A stretch of DNA of 64,000 nucleotides, from positions 186,001 through 250,000 of the forward strand of contig NZ_AP026910.1 of the NCBI RefSeq assembly GCF_026000575.1, in the 5' to 3' direction. A program made the position numbers and the translations under genes. A model generated the notes under the pieces. The model saw only the letters and a program-made list of their open reading frames with translations. It had not been told where the DNA came from and ran no database searches. How positions within the stretch are numbered: the first letter of the stretch is position 1; every line of letters begins with the position of its first letter. Below, piece after piece: positions 19,270 through 28,611 of the stretch. The stretch comes from Rhodoluna sp. KAS3. Its GTDB lineage: Bacteria; Actinomycetota; Actinomycetes; Actinomycetales; Microbacteriaceae.

Positions 19270-21113
19270 ACCAGCAACTGTTGCTTAGCTAGCTTTTTGT
19301 AGAGCGGTGTCGAGGCAACCAGCTCACTGTGGGTTCCAATTCCGACAACCTTGCCGTGGTCCAAAACAATAATCTGATCGCTGTCGACCACCGTTGACAG
19401 ACGGTGAGCAATCACAATTAGCGTGCGGTTTTTTGCCACAGCATCGATGGCATCGCGCATGCGCTGTTCGTTCAATCCATCCAGCGCTGAAGTTGATTCA
19501 TCAAGCAACAGAATTGGCGGGGCTGACAACAGGGCACGGGCAATTGCCAAACGCTGACGCTCACCACCTGAAAGCATCACTCCGCTCTCGCCGACCTCAG
19601 CGTCGAGACCCTTGGCGTCACGCTCTAGAACCTCGGTTAGGTTTACTTCTTCAAGAACCTGCGTCAACTGTTCATCGGTTGCATCTGGCGCACCGATGGT
19701 GAGGTTGGCGCGAATCGAACCAGCCAAAACCGGAGCATCCTGCTCTACATAACCAATCTGTGCTCGAAGCGCTGCTCGGCTAATGGTGGTAACCGCTTGA
19801 CCATCCATCAAAATCATGCCGGCGGTTGGTTCGTAAAAACGCTCGATCAACGAGAAGATAGTTGACTTGCCTGAACCCGATGGGCCCACCAGAGCAATTC
19901 GCGAACCGCGCTGAATCTTGAAGCTCACATCGTGCAGCACCTGACGATTTTCAGGAATCTCGGTGTCTTGGGTGGCGTGCACGCTCTCGCCATTTGCAGC
20001 CTGACCAACATAACCAAATGACACATTTTCAAATTCGATGGCGGTGTCGTTGACGGCCACAACCTTGGCTGCGTTTTTGGTTTCAAGGTCAGACTCTTCG
20101 ACCGGAACCTGCAGAATTTCTTCGATGCGGGCCAGCGCACCCAAGCCAGACTGCACCGATGTGTAGGCGGCAAAAGCCTGGCCGAGCGGGCGAATCATCT
20201 GGAACATCAACAGGATAAAAGTAATCAGGCTGGCCACCGAAGTACTGCCGGTAGCAACTCTGAATCCGCCAACACCCAGCACCACAATAAAAGCACCGTT
20301 CATGGCCAGGCCGGCTATCGGGGTAATCATGGCGTTGATTTTTGCAATCTTTACGCCCTGAACAAAAGCCTCTTTGGCATCAGAGGCAATTAGATTGCTC
20401 TCTCGAACCTCAGCGCGCGCCGCACGAATGGTTCTAACCGCACTCAGTGCACGCTCTACCGCTGCTGCCATGTCACCAACCCGCTGCTGAGCCTTGGTGG
20501 TTGCCGAACGCACCTGGCGGGCGGTGACCGAGATTGCTGCAATCGCGAAGACCACCATTATTAGGGTTAGGCCAAGCAGTACCGGGTCAATAATTGCCAT
20601 TGCAACCAGTGAGCCGACAAAAATCAAGATGCCACCGACGGCATCGATGAGCCCCTGGGTAAGAACCGCGCGCAACAGGGTGGTGTCAGATCCAACGCGA
20701 GAGACTAGGTCGCCGGTTCGGCGAAGGTCGTACTCAAAAATTGGCAGGCGCAAAAGTCGGTGCGCCAGCTTTTGCCGCGCCGAAAGCACAACGCCCTCGC
20801 CGGCTTTTGCCAGTACGTAGTACATCAGGCCGCCGAGCACCGCACTGCCCAAAATCACTGCCACCAGGATGGCAACCAGCGGACCGAGGTCATCGCCGTT
20901 TTGAACCGCGGTGATTACCTGACCGACAACCAAAGGCTGAGCCAGGCTGATGGCTGCACCAACCACAGAGAGGGCAGTAGCCAACCAGAGTGCTGGCTTG
21001 TGCTCTAGTAGGTATGGCACCAGCTGTGAAAACTTGGCTTTTGGCCCGTTCTTGTCATGCTCGTTGTAGCTGGCGGATCCGCGGTTGCCTGGTCGGCCTC
21101 TAAACATGCTCAT
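19266..21113 (-). CDS. ABC exporter, fused permease and ATPase (MdlB/MsbA type)
   Basis: A 615-residue half-transporter that would act as a homodimer. Residues about 30-320 form a six-helix ABC exporter domain; an ATPase domain follows with Walker [10 protein letters not shown], the signature [16 protein letters not shown], Walker [13 protein letters not shown] and the switch His in [10 protein letters not shown]. The ABCB-like arrangement suggests export of a lipid, peptide or drug; the substrate is not predictable. A methyltransferase gene starts upstream on the same strand and ends only 6 bases away, so the two may share a transcript. Confidence 0.92.
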   Translation of the reverse strand: MSMFRGRPGNRGSASYNEHDKNGPKAKFSQLVPYLLEHKPALWLATALSVVGAAISLAQPLVVGQVITAVQNGDDLGPLVAILVAVILGSAVLGGLMYYVLAKAGEGVVLSARQKLAHRLLRLPIFEYDLRRTGDLVSRVGSDTTLLRAVLTQGLIDAVGGILIFVGSLVAMAIIDPVLLGLTLIMVVFAIAAISVTARQVRSATTKAQQRVGDMAAAVERALSAVRTIRAARAEVRESNLIASDAKEAFVQGVKIAKINAMITPIAGLAMNGAFIVVLGVGGFRVATGSTSVASLITFILLMFQMIRPLGQAFAAYTSVQSGLGALARIEEILQVPVEESDLETKNAAKVVAVNDTAIEFENVSFGYVGQAANGESVHATQDTEIPENRQVLHDVSFKIQRGSRIALVGPSGSGKSTIFSLIERFYEPTAGMILMDGQAVTTISRAALRAQIGYVEQDAPVLAGSIRANLTIGAPDATDEQLTQVLEEVNLTEVLERDAKGLDAEVGESGVMLSGGERQRLAIARALLSAPPILLLDESTSALDGLNEQRMRDAIDAVAKNRTLIVIAHRLSTVVDSDQIIVLDHGKVVGIGTHSELVASTPLYKKLAKQQLLV

Positions 21114-21119
21114 TCTGAA

Positions 21120-21983
21120 TCAAACCGTTTCTATTAACTGTGGATTCCCCATGATTGCCTCGTTCAACAGGTAGTTGATTTCTGGCAGTGACAAAGCTGG
21201 GGTGTATGCGGTGTGCTGGTGAAATTTGGCAAAGTTTGCGCTCTGCAGGGCGGCTAAAGCGTCGGCGTGATTCAACTTCAAAAACATGCGGGTGCTGTTT
21301 GGTGCGCGCTCAAAATCGGTGTGCACTTTTCCGCAACCAAACCCAAATATGGTCAGTGCAATGTCAGCGTCTTCGGCGCTAACCTTGCTGATAAATCCGT
21401 TATCGACCACCGAGTACTTTGGCCGCAATTCTGGCTTGCGCTGCCAGATCTGAAAGCAGGTTGCTAGGCTGTTGCGCTGAGAGATTTTGGTTCCGGTCTC
21501 ATCCTCATAATCAACATGAATGTCGTGGTCGGCAATCAGATGGAATCTGCGGTCCAGTCGGTTAATCACCGACCACTTTCTCCATGATCGCGGCACGATA
21601 AAACAGATGTAATCGCTGTGATCTGCTGCCTTGTTGAAAAAGGGGATGGAAAGCGAATTGTTTCGGCCAAACGGTGGGTTTGAAATTGTCACCGCGTTTG
21701 AACTCAAAATGGTTGCGCTAAGAAAATCAGCTTTTGTGACGCCGGGGTGCTTTGGCTCAATGTCAAAGGACTCAAACTTCTCAGCACCGATGGCTTTTGC
21801 CGCTCGAATAAACGAACCGGTGCCACCGGCAGGTTCGAGAATTGTTCGCGAGCTAAGGCCGGGAACGGTTTTTTCTACCTCACGGATTAGATCCAGCGCA
21901 AGGTAGGTTGGGGTGTAGTACTGCTCTTTGCCAGTGACGCGGGTGTTTCCCGGTTTTGCTGGCTTTTCAAGAGTTGCAGACAC
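21120..21983 (-). CDS. Orphan N6-adenine-type DNA methyltransferase-like protein
   Basis: A 287-residue SAM-dependent methyltransferase. It opens with GKEQYYTPTYLALDLI, the motif X style of gamma-type DNA adenine methylases, followed by the SAM loop TILEPAGGTGSFIRAAKAIG and the catalytic motif IV ISNPPFGRNN. NPPF marks amino-methylation of adenine or cytosine in DNA, or of protein or RNA in some branches. The C-terminal half has no recognised target-recognition domain. No restriction endonuclease gene is adjacent, so it would be a solitary methylase. It is transcribed divergently from the ABC-2 exporter across about 80 bases and is followed closely by the fused ABC exporter gene. Confidence 0.72.
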   Translation of the reverse strand: MSATLEKPAKPGNTRVTGKEQYYTPTYLALDLIREVEKTVPGLSSRTILEPAGGTGSFIRAAKAIGAEKFESFDIEPKHPGVTKADFLSATILSSNAVTISNPPFGRNNSLSIPFFNKAADHSDYICFIVPRSWRKWSVINRLDRRFHLIADHDIHVDYEDETGTKISQRNSLATCFQIWQRKPELRPKYSVVDNGFISKVSAEDADIALTIFGFGCGKVHTDFERAPNSTRMFLKLNHADALAALQSANFAKFHQHTAYTPALSLPEINYLLNEAIMGNPQLIETV

Positions 21984-22064
21984 GGTTCAAGGGTACCAGT
22001 GCTAATCTGGAGGGCTGCCCAGAATCTGGGCCCCAGCGACGCTGGAACAAACTGAGGAAGTATT

Positions 22065-22994
22065 TTGGCAGACGAAATTTTGATCAAAGCGGTTGGCCTG
22101 ACCAAGAGCTATGGCGACTTCATCGCAGTCGATGGAATTGACATTGAAGTCAAGCGCGGCGAGGCGTTTGGTCTGCTTGGGCCAAACGGTGCCGGTAAAT
22201 CTACAACCATGAGGATGATCTCGACCACATCGCAGCGCACCTCAGGTGAGCTAACGATTTTGGGCAAGGACCCGGCTAAAAAGGGCCCGGAAATCCGTGC
22301 TCACCTTGGAGTTGTGCCGCAGCAAGACAACCTTGATCGCGAACTCAGCGTTTATGAAAACCTCATGACCTATGGCCGATTCTTTGGCCTGCCGCGCAAG
22401 TACCTGAAGAGCAAAGTCCTTGAACTTTTGGATTTTGCGCAGCTAGCCGACAAGGCCAAGAACAAGACTGACGAACTCTCGGGTGGCATGAAGCGCCGAC
22501 TGACCATTGCCCGCGGATTGGTGAACAGTCCAGAGATCTTCTTGCTAGATGAGCCAACCACCGGGCTAGACCCTCAGGCCCGTCACATTCTCTGGGACCG
22601 CCTGTTCCGCCTAAAAGAGCAGGGTGTCACGCTGGTAATTACCACCCACTACATGGATGAAGCCGAGCAGCTGTGTGATCGGCTAATCGTGATGGACAAA
22701 GGCAAAATCATGGCCGAGGGAAGCCCGGCTGACCTCATCAAGCGCTACGCAACCAAAGAGGTGCTTGAGGTTCGCTTTGGTTCTGACAAAAACGCGATTG
22801 CTGCCGAGACCATAAGCAAGCTGGGTCGCCGTATGGAGGTGCTACCTGATCGAGTCTTGGTCTACTCAGACAACGGCGAGCACGACCTGCAGCAAATTAT
22901 TGAGCTGGGCCTTGAACCAATCACCTCGCTGGTTCGACGCAGTTCACTCGAGGATGTCTTCTTGCGTCTAACCGGCCGAACGCTGATTGATTAA
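22065..22994 (+). CDS. ABC-2 exporter ATPase (DrrA/NodI-like)
   Basis: 309 residues from a TTG start behind GAGGAAG. A single ATPase domain carries Walker A LLGPNGAGKSTTMRM, signature ELSGGMKRRLTIARGL, Walker B IFLLDEPTTGLDP and the switch ITTHYMDEAEQLC. The C-terminal 80 residues form the accessory domain typical of DrrA/NodI proteins, ending SSLEDVFLRLTGRTL. With the two permeases that follow it forms an exporter; drug, polysaccharide or lipid substrates are all possible. Confidence 0.93.
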   Translation: MADEILIKAVGLTKSYGDFIAVDGIDIEVKRGEAFGLLGPNGAGKSTTMRMISTTSQRTSGELTILGKDPAKKGPEIRAHLGVVPQQDNLDRELSVYENLMTYGRFFGLPRKYLKSKVLELLDFAQLADKAKNKTDELSGGMKRRLTIARGLVNSPEIFLLDEPTTGLDPQARHILWDRLFRLKEQGVTLVITTHYMDEAEQLCDRLIVMDKGKIMAEGSPADLIKRYATKEVLEVRFGSDKNAIAAETISKLGRRMEVLPDRVLVYSDNGEHDLQQIIELGLEPITSLVRRSSLEDVFLRLTGRTLID

Positions 22995-22996
22995 TC

Positions 22997-23806
22997 ATGA
23001 GTGTGGTTGATGTAAAAAAGGCTCGCCGTTGGGCCTGGTGGCAGGTGACCGAATACCGCCTTGTTGAGGTCAGTAAGTGGTGGGTGTCCGTTGTGCTCTT
23101 CGGTATCGGCACACCGGTTCTTTACTTGTTCTCTATCGGTCTTGGAGTCGGCGCTTTGGTGCAGGCAAACACTGGGGGAGCGGGTGTCGATGGCGTGCCA
23201 TACCTAACCTTCTTGGCACCAGCACTGCTGGCTACGGCAGCTATTCAGGGCGCTCAAGATGAATCCACTTTTCCGGTTATCAATGGATTTGTTTGGGGCA
23301 AGGGGTTCTTTGCCATCAACTCAACCCCGATTACCGGCACCGATATCGCCAATGGGGTCATGGGTCTTGCGGTTATCCGCACGTTTATAACCACCGGCAT
23401 TTACGCGATGATTTTGGTGCTCTTCAACGCCACAACGTTTGATCGAATTATTCCTATGTACCTTGTGGCCTGTGTTGCGGCGCTTTGTTATGCGGCCGTC
23501 ATGATGGCGGCGAGCGGATTCGTAAAGATCGATGGGCACTTTGTCGAGATCATCCAGCGACTAATCATCATGCCGATGTTCATGTTCTCGGGCACCTTTT
23601 TCCCGCTGGAGAGCATGCCAATTTACCTTCAGGTTTTCGGCTGGGTATCTCCGCTCTGGCATGCCACTGACCTAAGTAGGGCTATCAGTTATGGTCATGA
23701 AATTCCAGGATGGTTGGTCCTGGTGCACGTGCTGTATCTCTTGGCGCTAGCTGTCATAGGAATGCTACTTTCTTACCGCCAATTCAATAAGAGGTTGGAA
23801 CAGTGA
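22997..23806 (+). CDS. ABC-2 type permease (first)
   Basis: A 269-residue membrane protein with about six helices and the ABC-2 permease hallmark MFMFSGTFFPLESMPIYLQ near residue 190-210. The NodJ/DrrB style is seen in FLAPALLATAAIQGAQDESTFPV. It begins 2 bases after the ATPase gene and overlaps the second permease by 4 bases, so all three proteins are translated in step. Confidence 0.9.
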   Translation: MSVVDVKKARRWAWWQVTEYRLVEVSKWWVSVVLFGIGTPVLYLFSIGLGVGALVQANTGGAGVDGVPYLTFLAPALLATAAIQGAQDESTFPVINGFVWGKGFFAINSTPITGTDIANGVMGLAVIRTFITTGIYAMILVLFNATTFDRIIPMYLVACVAALCYAAVMMAASGFVKIDGHFVEIIQRLIIMPMFMFSGTFFPLESMPIYLQVFGWVSPLWHATDLSRAISYGHEIPGWLVLVHVLYLLALAVIGMLLSYRQFNKRLEQ

Positions 23807-24648
23807 GCCTAGTCAACACTGCCGTTACCGGTGCAATTGCCATCGCCGAGCGCAGGTCTAAGCGGTTTGGTTCAAATATCTACGCAGGACGCAGCCACGT
23901 AATTATGGAGCGTGGTTTTACCGCTTTGCGCCGAACCAATTGGTTTAGCTTTGCCTCCGGATTCCTTGAGCCAGTATTCTTTTTGCTCTCCTTCGGGTTT
24001 GGTGTCGGGCAGTTGGTCGGTGGCATCACCGATGGCTCTGGCAATTCAATTCCTTACGCTGCCTACATTGCTCCGGCTCTGCTGGCCACCTCGGCTATGA
24101 ATGGCGCAATCTATGACTCGACCTGGAATGTGTATTTCAAGATGCACTTTGCACACCTTTACGAGACCATTTTGTCTACGTCACTTGGTGTCTTAGACGT
24201 TGCACTCGGTGAGATCAGTTGGGCGCTTTGGCGAGGTGCGCTGTATGCATCTGCCTTCTTGGCAATTATGTGGCCGGCTGGTCTAATCACAACCCCGTGG
24301 GCGATTCTTGCAATTTTTGGTGCGGTGTTCATAGCCTTTGGGTTTGCCTCTTTTGGCATGGCTATCACCTCGTATCTGAAGTCCTTTCAACAGATGCAGT
24401 GGATCAACTTTTTCCTTATGCCAATGTTCCTGTTTTCGGGCACCTTTTTTCCGCTAACCACCTACCCAGATTGGTTGCAGCTGGTTGTTAAGGCCCTGCC
24501 GCTCTGGCACGGAATTGAGCTGGAGAGAGCCCTGATGCTTGGTAATTTCAGCGTCGATCTTCTAGGGCACATTGCCTACTTTGTGGTGATGATTATCATC
24601 GGTTTGGTGTTTACCACCAAGCGCTTAAACAAGGTTTTCTTGAGCTAG
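23803..24648 (+). CDS. ABC-2 type permease (second)
   Basis: 281 residues, about six helices, paralogous to the preceding permease: it shares APALLATSAMNGAIYDSTWNV and the MFLFSGTFFPLTTYPDWLQ segment. The pair probably forms a heterodimeric pore driven by the upstream ATPase. A GTG start overlaps the previous stop. The operon ends at a strong bidirectional terminator. Confidence 0.9.
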   Translation: MSLVNTAVTGAIAIAERRSKRFGSNIYAGRSHVIMERGFTALRRTNWFSFASGFLEPVFFLLSFGFGVGQLVGGITDGSGNSIPYAAYIAPALLATSAMNGAIYDSTWNVYFKMHFAHLYETILSTSLGVLDVALGEISWALWRGALYASAFLAIMWPAGLITTPWAILAIFGAVFIAFGFASFGMAITSYLKSFQQMQWINFFLMPMFLFSGTFFPLTTYPDWLQLVVKALPLWHGIELERALMLGNFSVDLLGHIAYFVVMIIIGLVFTTKRLNKVFLS

Positions 24649-24655
24649 TCAGAGC

Positions 24656-24696
24656 AATAAAAAAGGACCTCGGCCAATGCCGGGGTCCTTTTTTAG
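24656..24696. terminator. Bidirectional intrinsic terminator
   Basis: AATAAAAAAGGACC followed by a small loop and GGGTCCTTTTTTAG. It lies between the ABC-2 exporter operon (+) and the riboflavin operon (-), which converge here, and can serve both. Confidence 0.88.
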
Positions 24697-24706
24697 TTTG
24701 AAGTTT

Positions 24707-25075
24707 TTACGCGGTTACGCCCACCACAACAGCAACTGCCAGGTTGATCACGGTTAGTAGACCAATTGTCGGAACAACCCACTTTGGAGCTGAATCCTTC
24801 TTGGCAAAGGTGTAGGCAATAAAGAAGATTCCGGTGATGCCCAGTCCCTTAATTGACAGCACTAGGTTGTTTACCTCTTCACCGTTGGCATAGACCAAAC
24901 CGGTCATGATCAAGCCGGTTAGCAGCGCCAACCATGAACCGTGCAGAATGCCCGCGTTCACCGGTGCGCCGGTCTTGAAGCGCTTGGTCTCGTTCAGCAC
25001 ACCGGCCATGATTGCGGCAAAGCCAAGTAGGTGAAGCACCAAGGTGATGCGAATGATTAGTTCTAAAGTTTCCAT
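24707..25075 (-). CDS. Small four-helix membrane protein at the end of the riboflavin operon
   Basis: 122 residues with four predicted helices (about 6-28, 42-61, 72-89 and 97-119) and few charged residues. No known domain is recognised. It starts 3 bases after ribH on the same strand, and no terminator or promoter is visible between them, so it should be transcribed with the rib genes and share control by the FMN riboswitch. That context makes a flavin-related membrane role possible, but nothing in the sequence proves it. The rib operon terminator follows. Confidence 0.7.
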   Translation of the reverse strand: METLELIIRITLVLHLLGFAAIMAGVLNETKRFKTGAPVNAGILHGSWLALLTGLIMTGLVYANGEEVNNLVLSIKGLGITGIFFIAYTFAKKDSAPKWVVPTIGLLTVINLAVAVVVGVTA

Positions 25076-25078
25076 ATT

Positions 25079-25534
25079 TTAGAGTCTAGCCATCAGCACA
25101 GCGGCTTCAACCGCTTCGGCACCCTTGTCTTCTTTCGAGTTTGGTAGACCGGCACGGTCAAGCGCCTGCTGCTCATTGTCGACAGTTAGCAAACCAAAGC
25201 CAATTGGCACACCGCTGTCGAGCTGGACTCGGGTCAAGCCATCGGTTGCCGAGCTGCAGACGTAATCGAAGTGAGGGGTGTCACCCTGAATTACAACGCC
25301 CAGGGCAATAACTGCATCCGCACCAGCATCGATGGCTTTTTGAGCACCTAGAGGCAACTCAAAAGCGCCAGGTACTCGCCAAATTTCATAGGTGTCGTTG
25401 CCGGCAGCCTTTAGCGCACGCTCAGCACCGGCCAGAAGGCCGCCTGTGATTTCGGTGTGCCAGCTGGTTACGACAATCGCAATCTGCAAACCTGACGCAT
25501 CGATAGTTAGTTTTGGGGCTCCCGCTCCACTCAT
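25079..25534 (-). CDS. ribH: 6,7-dimethyl-8-ribityllumazine synthase
   Basis: This enzyme condenses the pyrimidine intermediate with dihydroxybutanone phosphate; it usually forms a 60-mer shell. 151 residues. Landmarks are the WHTEI segment near residue 25, VPGAFELPLGAQKAI, the catalytic-loop GVVIQGDTPHFDYVC (His inside GDTPHFD), and GLLTVDNEQQALDRAG. It overlaps the ribBA stop by 4 bases. Confidence 0.97.
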   Translation of the reverse strand: MSGAGAPKLTIDASGLQIAIVVTSWHTEITGGLLAGAERALKAAGNDTYEIWRVPGAFELPLGAQKAIDAGADAVIALGVVIQGDTPHFDYVCSSATDGLTRVQLDSGVPIGFGLLTVDNEQQALDRAGLPNSKEDKGAEAVEAAVLMARL

Positions 25535-26766
25535 GCTTTTACCTCCGGAATTAGGTGACCCATGCGGGCACGTTTGGTTTCTAAATACTGTTCGTTCTGA
25601 GTTGCTTGGCCAACGATAACCGGCACATAAGAGTTCACCGGAATCCCGGCCTCTTCAAGGTAGCCACTCTTGGCTGGGTTGTTGGTCATCAATCGCACGC
25701 TGGTTACACCCAGGTCGCGCAAAATCGCTACGGCAGCGCCGTACTCGCGGTTTTCGCTCGGTAGACCCAGGGCCAGGTTGGCATCAACGGTGTCGAGGCC
25801 GGTGTCCTGAAGCGCATACGCCTTTAACTTGTTCAACAGACCAATGCCTCGACCCTCCTGACCGCGCAGGTAGATCACAATTCCACCGGCTGGGTCGTGC
25901 GCAATTTCATCGAGTGCAAAATCAAGCTGCGGTCCACATTCACACTTGAGTGAGCCGAAAGCCTCACCGGTAATGCACTCGCTGTGCATGCGTACCAAAA
26001 CATCGTCACCGGTTGGGTTGCCGGCGATGATGGCAACATGGTCGGCAGTGGTCTTGATGTCGTAGTAACCGCGCACCTTGAATTCACCGTGAGTGGTCGG
26101 AAGCTTGGCTTCGGCTTCTAGGCGAATACGGTTGTTTGGGCGTTCAGCGTTGAATTCAAGAAGGTCTTTACGGTACTCGACCAGCTGATTAACTGTGATT
26201 ACCTCAAGGCCCTCGCGCTCGCCAATCTCAAGTAGTTTGTCGAAGCGGGTCATGCTGCCGTCAGTCTCGACCATTTCAGCAATTAAGCCAACCGGGTTCA
26301 GTCCAGCAAGCTTCAAAAGGTCAACGGTGGCCTCAGTGTGGCCTGGGCGTGCCAATACACCTTCGTGGTGGGCGCGCAGCGGAATCACATGCCCCGGACG
26401 AATCAAATCGCTCGGCACGGCATCAACCGAACCCAATACCCGGAGAGTTTTGGCGCGGTCAGCGGCACTGATTCCGGTGGTTACGCCCTCGGCTGCGTCC
26501 ACAGAAATCGTGTACTGGGTGCGGTGGCGGTCCTGGTTGGTCGTGGTCATGAGCGGCAATTCCAAGCGGTTGGCAATCTGCTCGGTCATCGGTGCGCATA
26601 GGTAGCCAGAGGTGTGGTTCACAAACCAGGCAACCCACTCGGCAGTGGCAAACTCAGCAGCCATAACGGCGTCGCCTTCGTTTTCACGGTTCTCGTCATC
26701 GGCGACCAAAATCGGCTTTCCGGCGCGCAGGGCGTCCAGTGCAGCTTCGATGGTTGAAATAGCCAT
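25531..26766 (-). CDS. ribBA: Bifunctional DHBP synthase / GTP cyclohydrolase II
   Basis: 411 residues with two domains. The N-terminal RibB domain (1-200) makes 3,4-dihydroxy-2-butanone 4-phosphate and shows DDENRENEGDAVMAAE, DRHRTQYTISVDA and RPGHTEATVDL. The C-terminal RibA domain hydrolyses GTP and has the zinc site CITGEAFGSLKCECGPQL, then YLRGQEGRGIGL and the NNPAKSGYLEEAGI segment. The pattern of residues is complete in both halves, so both activities are expected. It shares one base with ribE upstream and overlaps ribH downstream. Confidence 0.97.
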   Translation of the reverse strand: MAISTIEAALDALRAGKPILVADDENRENEGDAVMAAEFATAEWVAWFVNHTSGYLCAPMTEQIANRLELPLMTTTNQDRHRTQYTISVDAAEGVTTGISAADRAKTLRVLGSVDAVPSDLIRPGHVIPLRAHHEGVLARPGHTEATVDLLKLAGLNPVGLIAEMVETDGSMTRFDKLLEIGEREGLEVITVNQLVEYRKDLLEFNAERPNNRIRLEAEAKLPTTHGEFKVRGYYDIKTTADHVAIIAGNPTGDDVLVRMHSECITGEAFGSLKCECGPQLDFALDEIAHDPAGGIVIYLRGQEGRGIGLLNKLKAYALQDTGLDTVDANLALGLPSENREYGAAVAILRDLGVTSVRLMTNNPAKSGYLEEAGIPVNSYVPVIVGQATQNEQYLETKRARMGHLIPEVKA

Positions 26767-27362
26767 TAGATGTTCCTCGCTTCAAGAAGGCGTTCGATGT
26801 GTTTAGCCATTACATCGGCCTCGACGTTTACTTTGTCGCCTGGTTTTTTACTTCCCAGGGTGGTTAGTGCCAGGGTCTCCGGAATCAGACTTAGGCCGAT
26901 CCAGTCATTGCCAACCTCATTTACGGTTAGCGAAACTCCATCGATGGTGATTGAGCCCTTGAGTACCACGTACTTCATCAACTGCTCTGGAATCGAAACC
27001 CGCACCCACTCCCAGTTCTCAGAAGGTTGCCGCGAGATGATTTCGCCAACGCCATCTACGTGCCCCTGAACCACGTGGCCACCAAATCTGGTTGCGGCGG
27101 TCATGGCACGCTCAAGGTTGACCGGGTCGCCCACCTTGATTCCGTGAAGGCTGGTTAGGCGCAGGGTCTCTTGCATAACGTCTGCGGTGAAGGTTTCCGA
27201 GTCAAATTCCACTGCGGTCAGGCAGGTGCCGCTAACTGCGATGGAGTCTCCGCGCTTGACGTCTGACACTACAGTCGGGCCCTCGATGGTAAGTCGCAGG
27301 GCATCCTCAAGAACCTCGATGGATCGAACTTTTCCAAGCTCTTCAACAATTCCGGTAAACAT
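26766..27362 (-). CDS. ribE: Riboflavin synthase, alpha subunit
   Basis: Catalyses dismutation of two lumazine molecules to riboflavin. The 198-residue protein has the duplicated lumazine-binding barrel: MFTGIVEELGKV at the start, then GDSIAVSGTCLTAVEF in the first half and GSITIDGVSLTVNEV in the second, with GGHVVQGHVDGVGEI between. It overlaps ribD and ribBA by one base on each side, so translation is coupled. Confidence 0.97.
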   Translation of the reverse strand: MFTGIVEELGKVRSIEVLEDALRLTIEGPTVVSDVKRGDSIAVSGTCLTAVEFDSETFTADVMQETLRLTSLHGIKVGDPVNLERAMTAATRFGGHVVQGHVDGVGEIISRQPSENWEWVRVSIPEQLMKYVVLKGSITIDGVSLTVNEVGNDWIGLSLIPETLALTTLGSKKPGDKVNVEADVMAKHIERLLEARNI

Positions 27363-28387
27363 TAGTTCCCCTTCGGTACAGATCGAATCAAGAGGTCTTG
27401 ACCAAGCGGTTTGACCTCAACAAATGAAAGTTCTTTGGCTTCAGCCATGGTGCCCACGGCGATTTCAGAAACTGATGTTCTTGGTCCGCCAATAAGCATT
27501 GGGGCCAGGTAGGTGATGAACTCATCGACCAGGTTCAGCTTGATAAAGGCACTGGCCACTTTTGGCCCACCCTCAACCATTAGGTGCTTTGCGCCTCGAG
27601 CCTTGAGCTCAGCCAAGATGCCATGAATCGAGTGGGTGCGGTACTGCACAGTCGGGGCATCATCGTTGAAGATTCGGTAGTCGGTGCCCAAGTCGGTCTC
27701 GCCAAGAACCACACGCAGTGGCTGGTGCTCATAAAGTGAGCCATCAGGCTTGCGAGCAGTTAGTTCTGGATTGTCTTTGATGACGGTCGAGGTGCCCACC
27801 AAAATTGCATCAAGCTCAGAACGGCGGCGGTGAGCATCGATGCGTGATTCCGAGCCGCTAATCCATTTGCTGGTGCCGTCGGCAGCTGCGCTTCGGCCGT
27901 CAAGGCTGCTGGCCCACTTTAGAGTCACGTATGGGCGGCCCAGTTTTGCTGAGGTTAGCCAGACCCGGTTTTGGTCGTCAGCCTGGTTTTTCAGCACCCC
28001 GGCAATAACCTCAATGCCCGCGTTCTTCAAAGTCTCGGCGCCTCCACCAGAGGCATCGCCTGGGTCGCTCGATGCGTAAATTACACGGGCAATTCCCGCT
28101 TCAATCAGAGCCTGGGCACATGGGCCGGTTACACCGGTGTGGTTGCATGGCTCAAGGGTTACCACTGCGGTGAGCCCAGCGGCAGATTGCCCGTTTTGAA
28201 TCAGATTTTTGAGAGCTGCAACTTCAGCGTGGTCTGTCCCAGACCCCTGGTGCCAACCCTCAGCCACAATTTCGCCGGTGGCATTCAAGATCACGGCACC
28301 TACCTGCGGGTTTACGCCAAAGGCTGGTCCGAGTAGCGCAAGTTCAAGCGCGCGAGTCATCGCTGCTTCGTAATTTGCGTTGGTCAT
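27362..28387 (-). CDS. ribD: Bifunctional pyrimidine deaminase / reductase of riboflavin synthesis
   Basis: 341 residues. The N-terminal zinc deaminase domain shows the HAEV motif in GTDHAEVAALKNL and the PCNHTG-type zinc loop in LEPCNHTGVTGPCAQALI. The C-terminal reductase domain has VTLKWASSLDGRSAAADG and the NADPH region HLMVEGGPKVASAFI. It is the first gene of the operon; the 5' leader of about 230 bases holds an FMN riboswitch, so the whole operon should be repressed when FMN is plentiful. Confidence 0.96.
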   Translation of the reverse strand: MTNANYEAAMTRALELALLGPAFGVNPQVGAVILNATGEIVAEGWHQGSGTDHAEVAALKNLIQNGQSAAGLTAVVTLEPCNHTGVTGPCAQALIEAGIARVIYASSDPGDASGGGAETLKNAGIEVIAGVLKNQADDQNRVWLTSAKLGRPYVTLKWASSLDGRSAAADGTSKWISGSESRIDAHRRRSELDAILVGTSTVIKDNPELTARKPDGSLYEHQPLRVVLGETDLGTDYRIFNDDAPTVQYRTHSIHGILAELKARGAKHLMVEGGPKVASAFIKLNLVDEFITYLAPMLIGGPRTSVSEIAVGTMAEAKELSFVEVKPLGQDLLIRSVPKGN

Positions 28388-28472
28388 CCGCTGTTTCCGT
28401 TCTGAGTGAACGTACTGCGGGGTAGGAAAAGTAGGCCGAGGCCTGTGCCGAAAAACGGCGCGACCTAAGCCT

Positions 28473-28592
28473 GTTCTTCTCCCATCCGGACTTTAACCGT
28501 CGGCATCTGAATTTCACAGATTCAACCGACCACCGAAGTGGGCGGGTCGCGGGCTGTAACCGCCGGCTCAGATTTTCACTGACCCCGAAGAA
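28473..28592 (-). ncRNA. FMN riboswitch (RFN element)
   Basis: On the minus strand the segment begins CTTCGGGGTCAGTGAAAATC, continues through GAGCCGGCGGTTACAGCCCG and CGACCC, then GGTCGGTTGAATCTGTGAA, and ends in CCGGATGGGAGAAG. These are the conserved blocks of the RFN aptamer in the right order. It lies about 85-205 bases upstream of ribD. Between aptamer and ribD, GCCGTTTTTCGGC and complementary arms around it could form the expression platform. No long T-run follows, so control of translation is more likely than termination. Confidence 0.95.
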
Positions 28593-28611
28593 CGTGTGTT
28601 GCTAAATAAGG

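Noticed and set aside
21120-21983. A restriction-modification system
   Set aside because: Neighbours are ABC transporters. No endonuclease or specificity subunit is encoded nearby.
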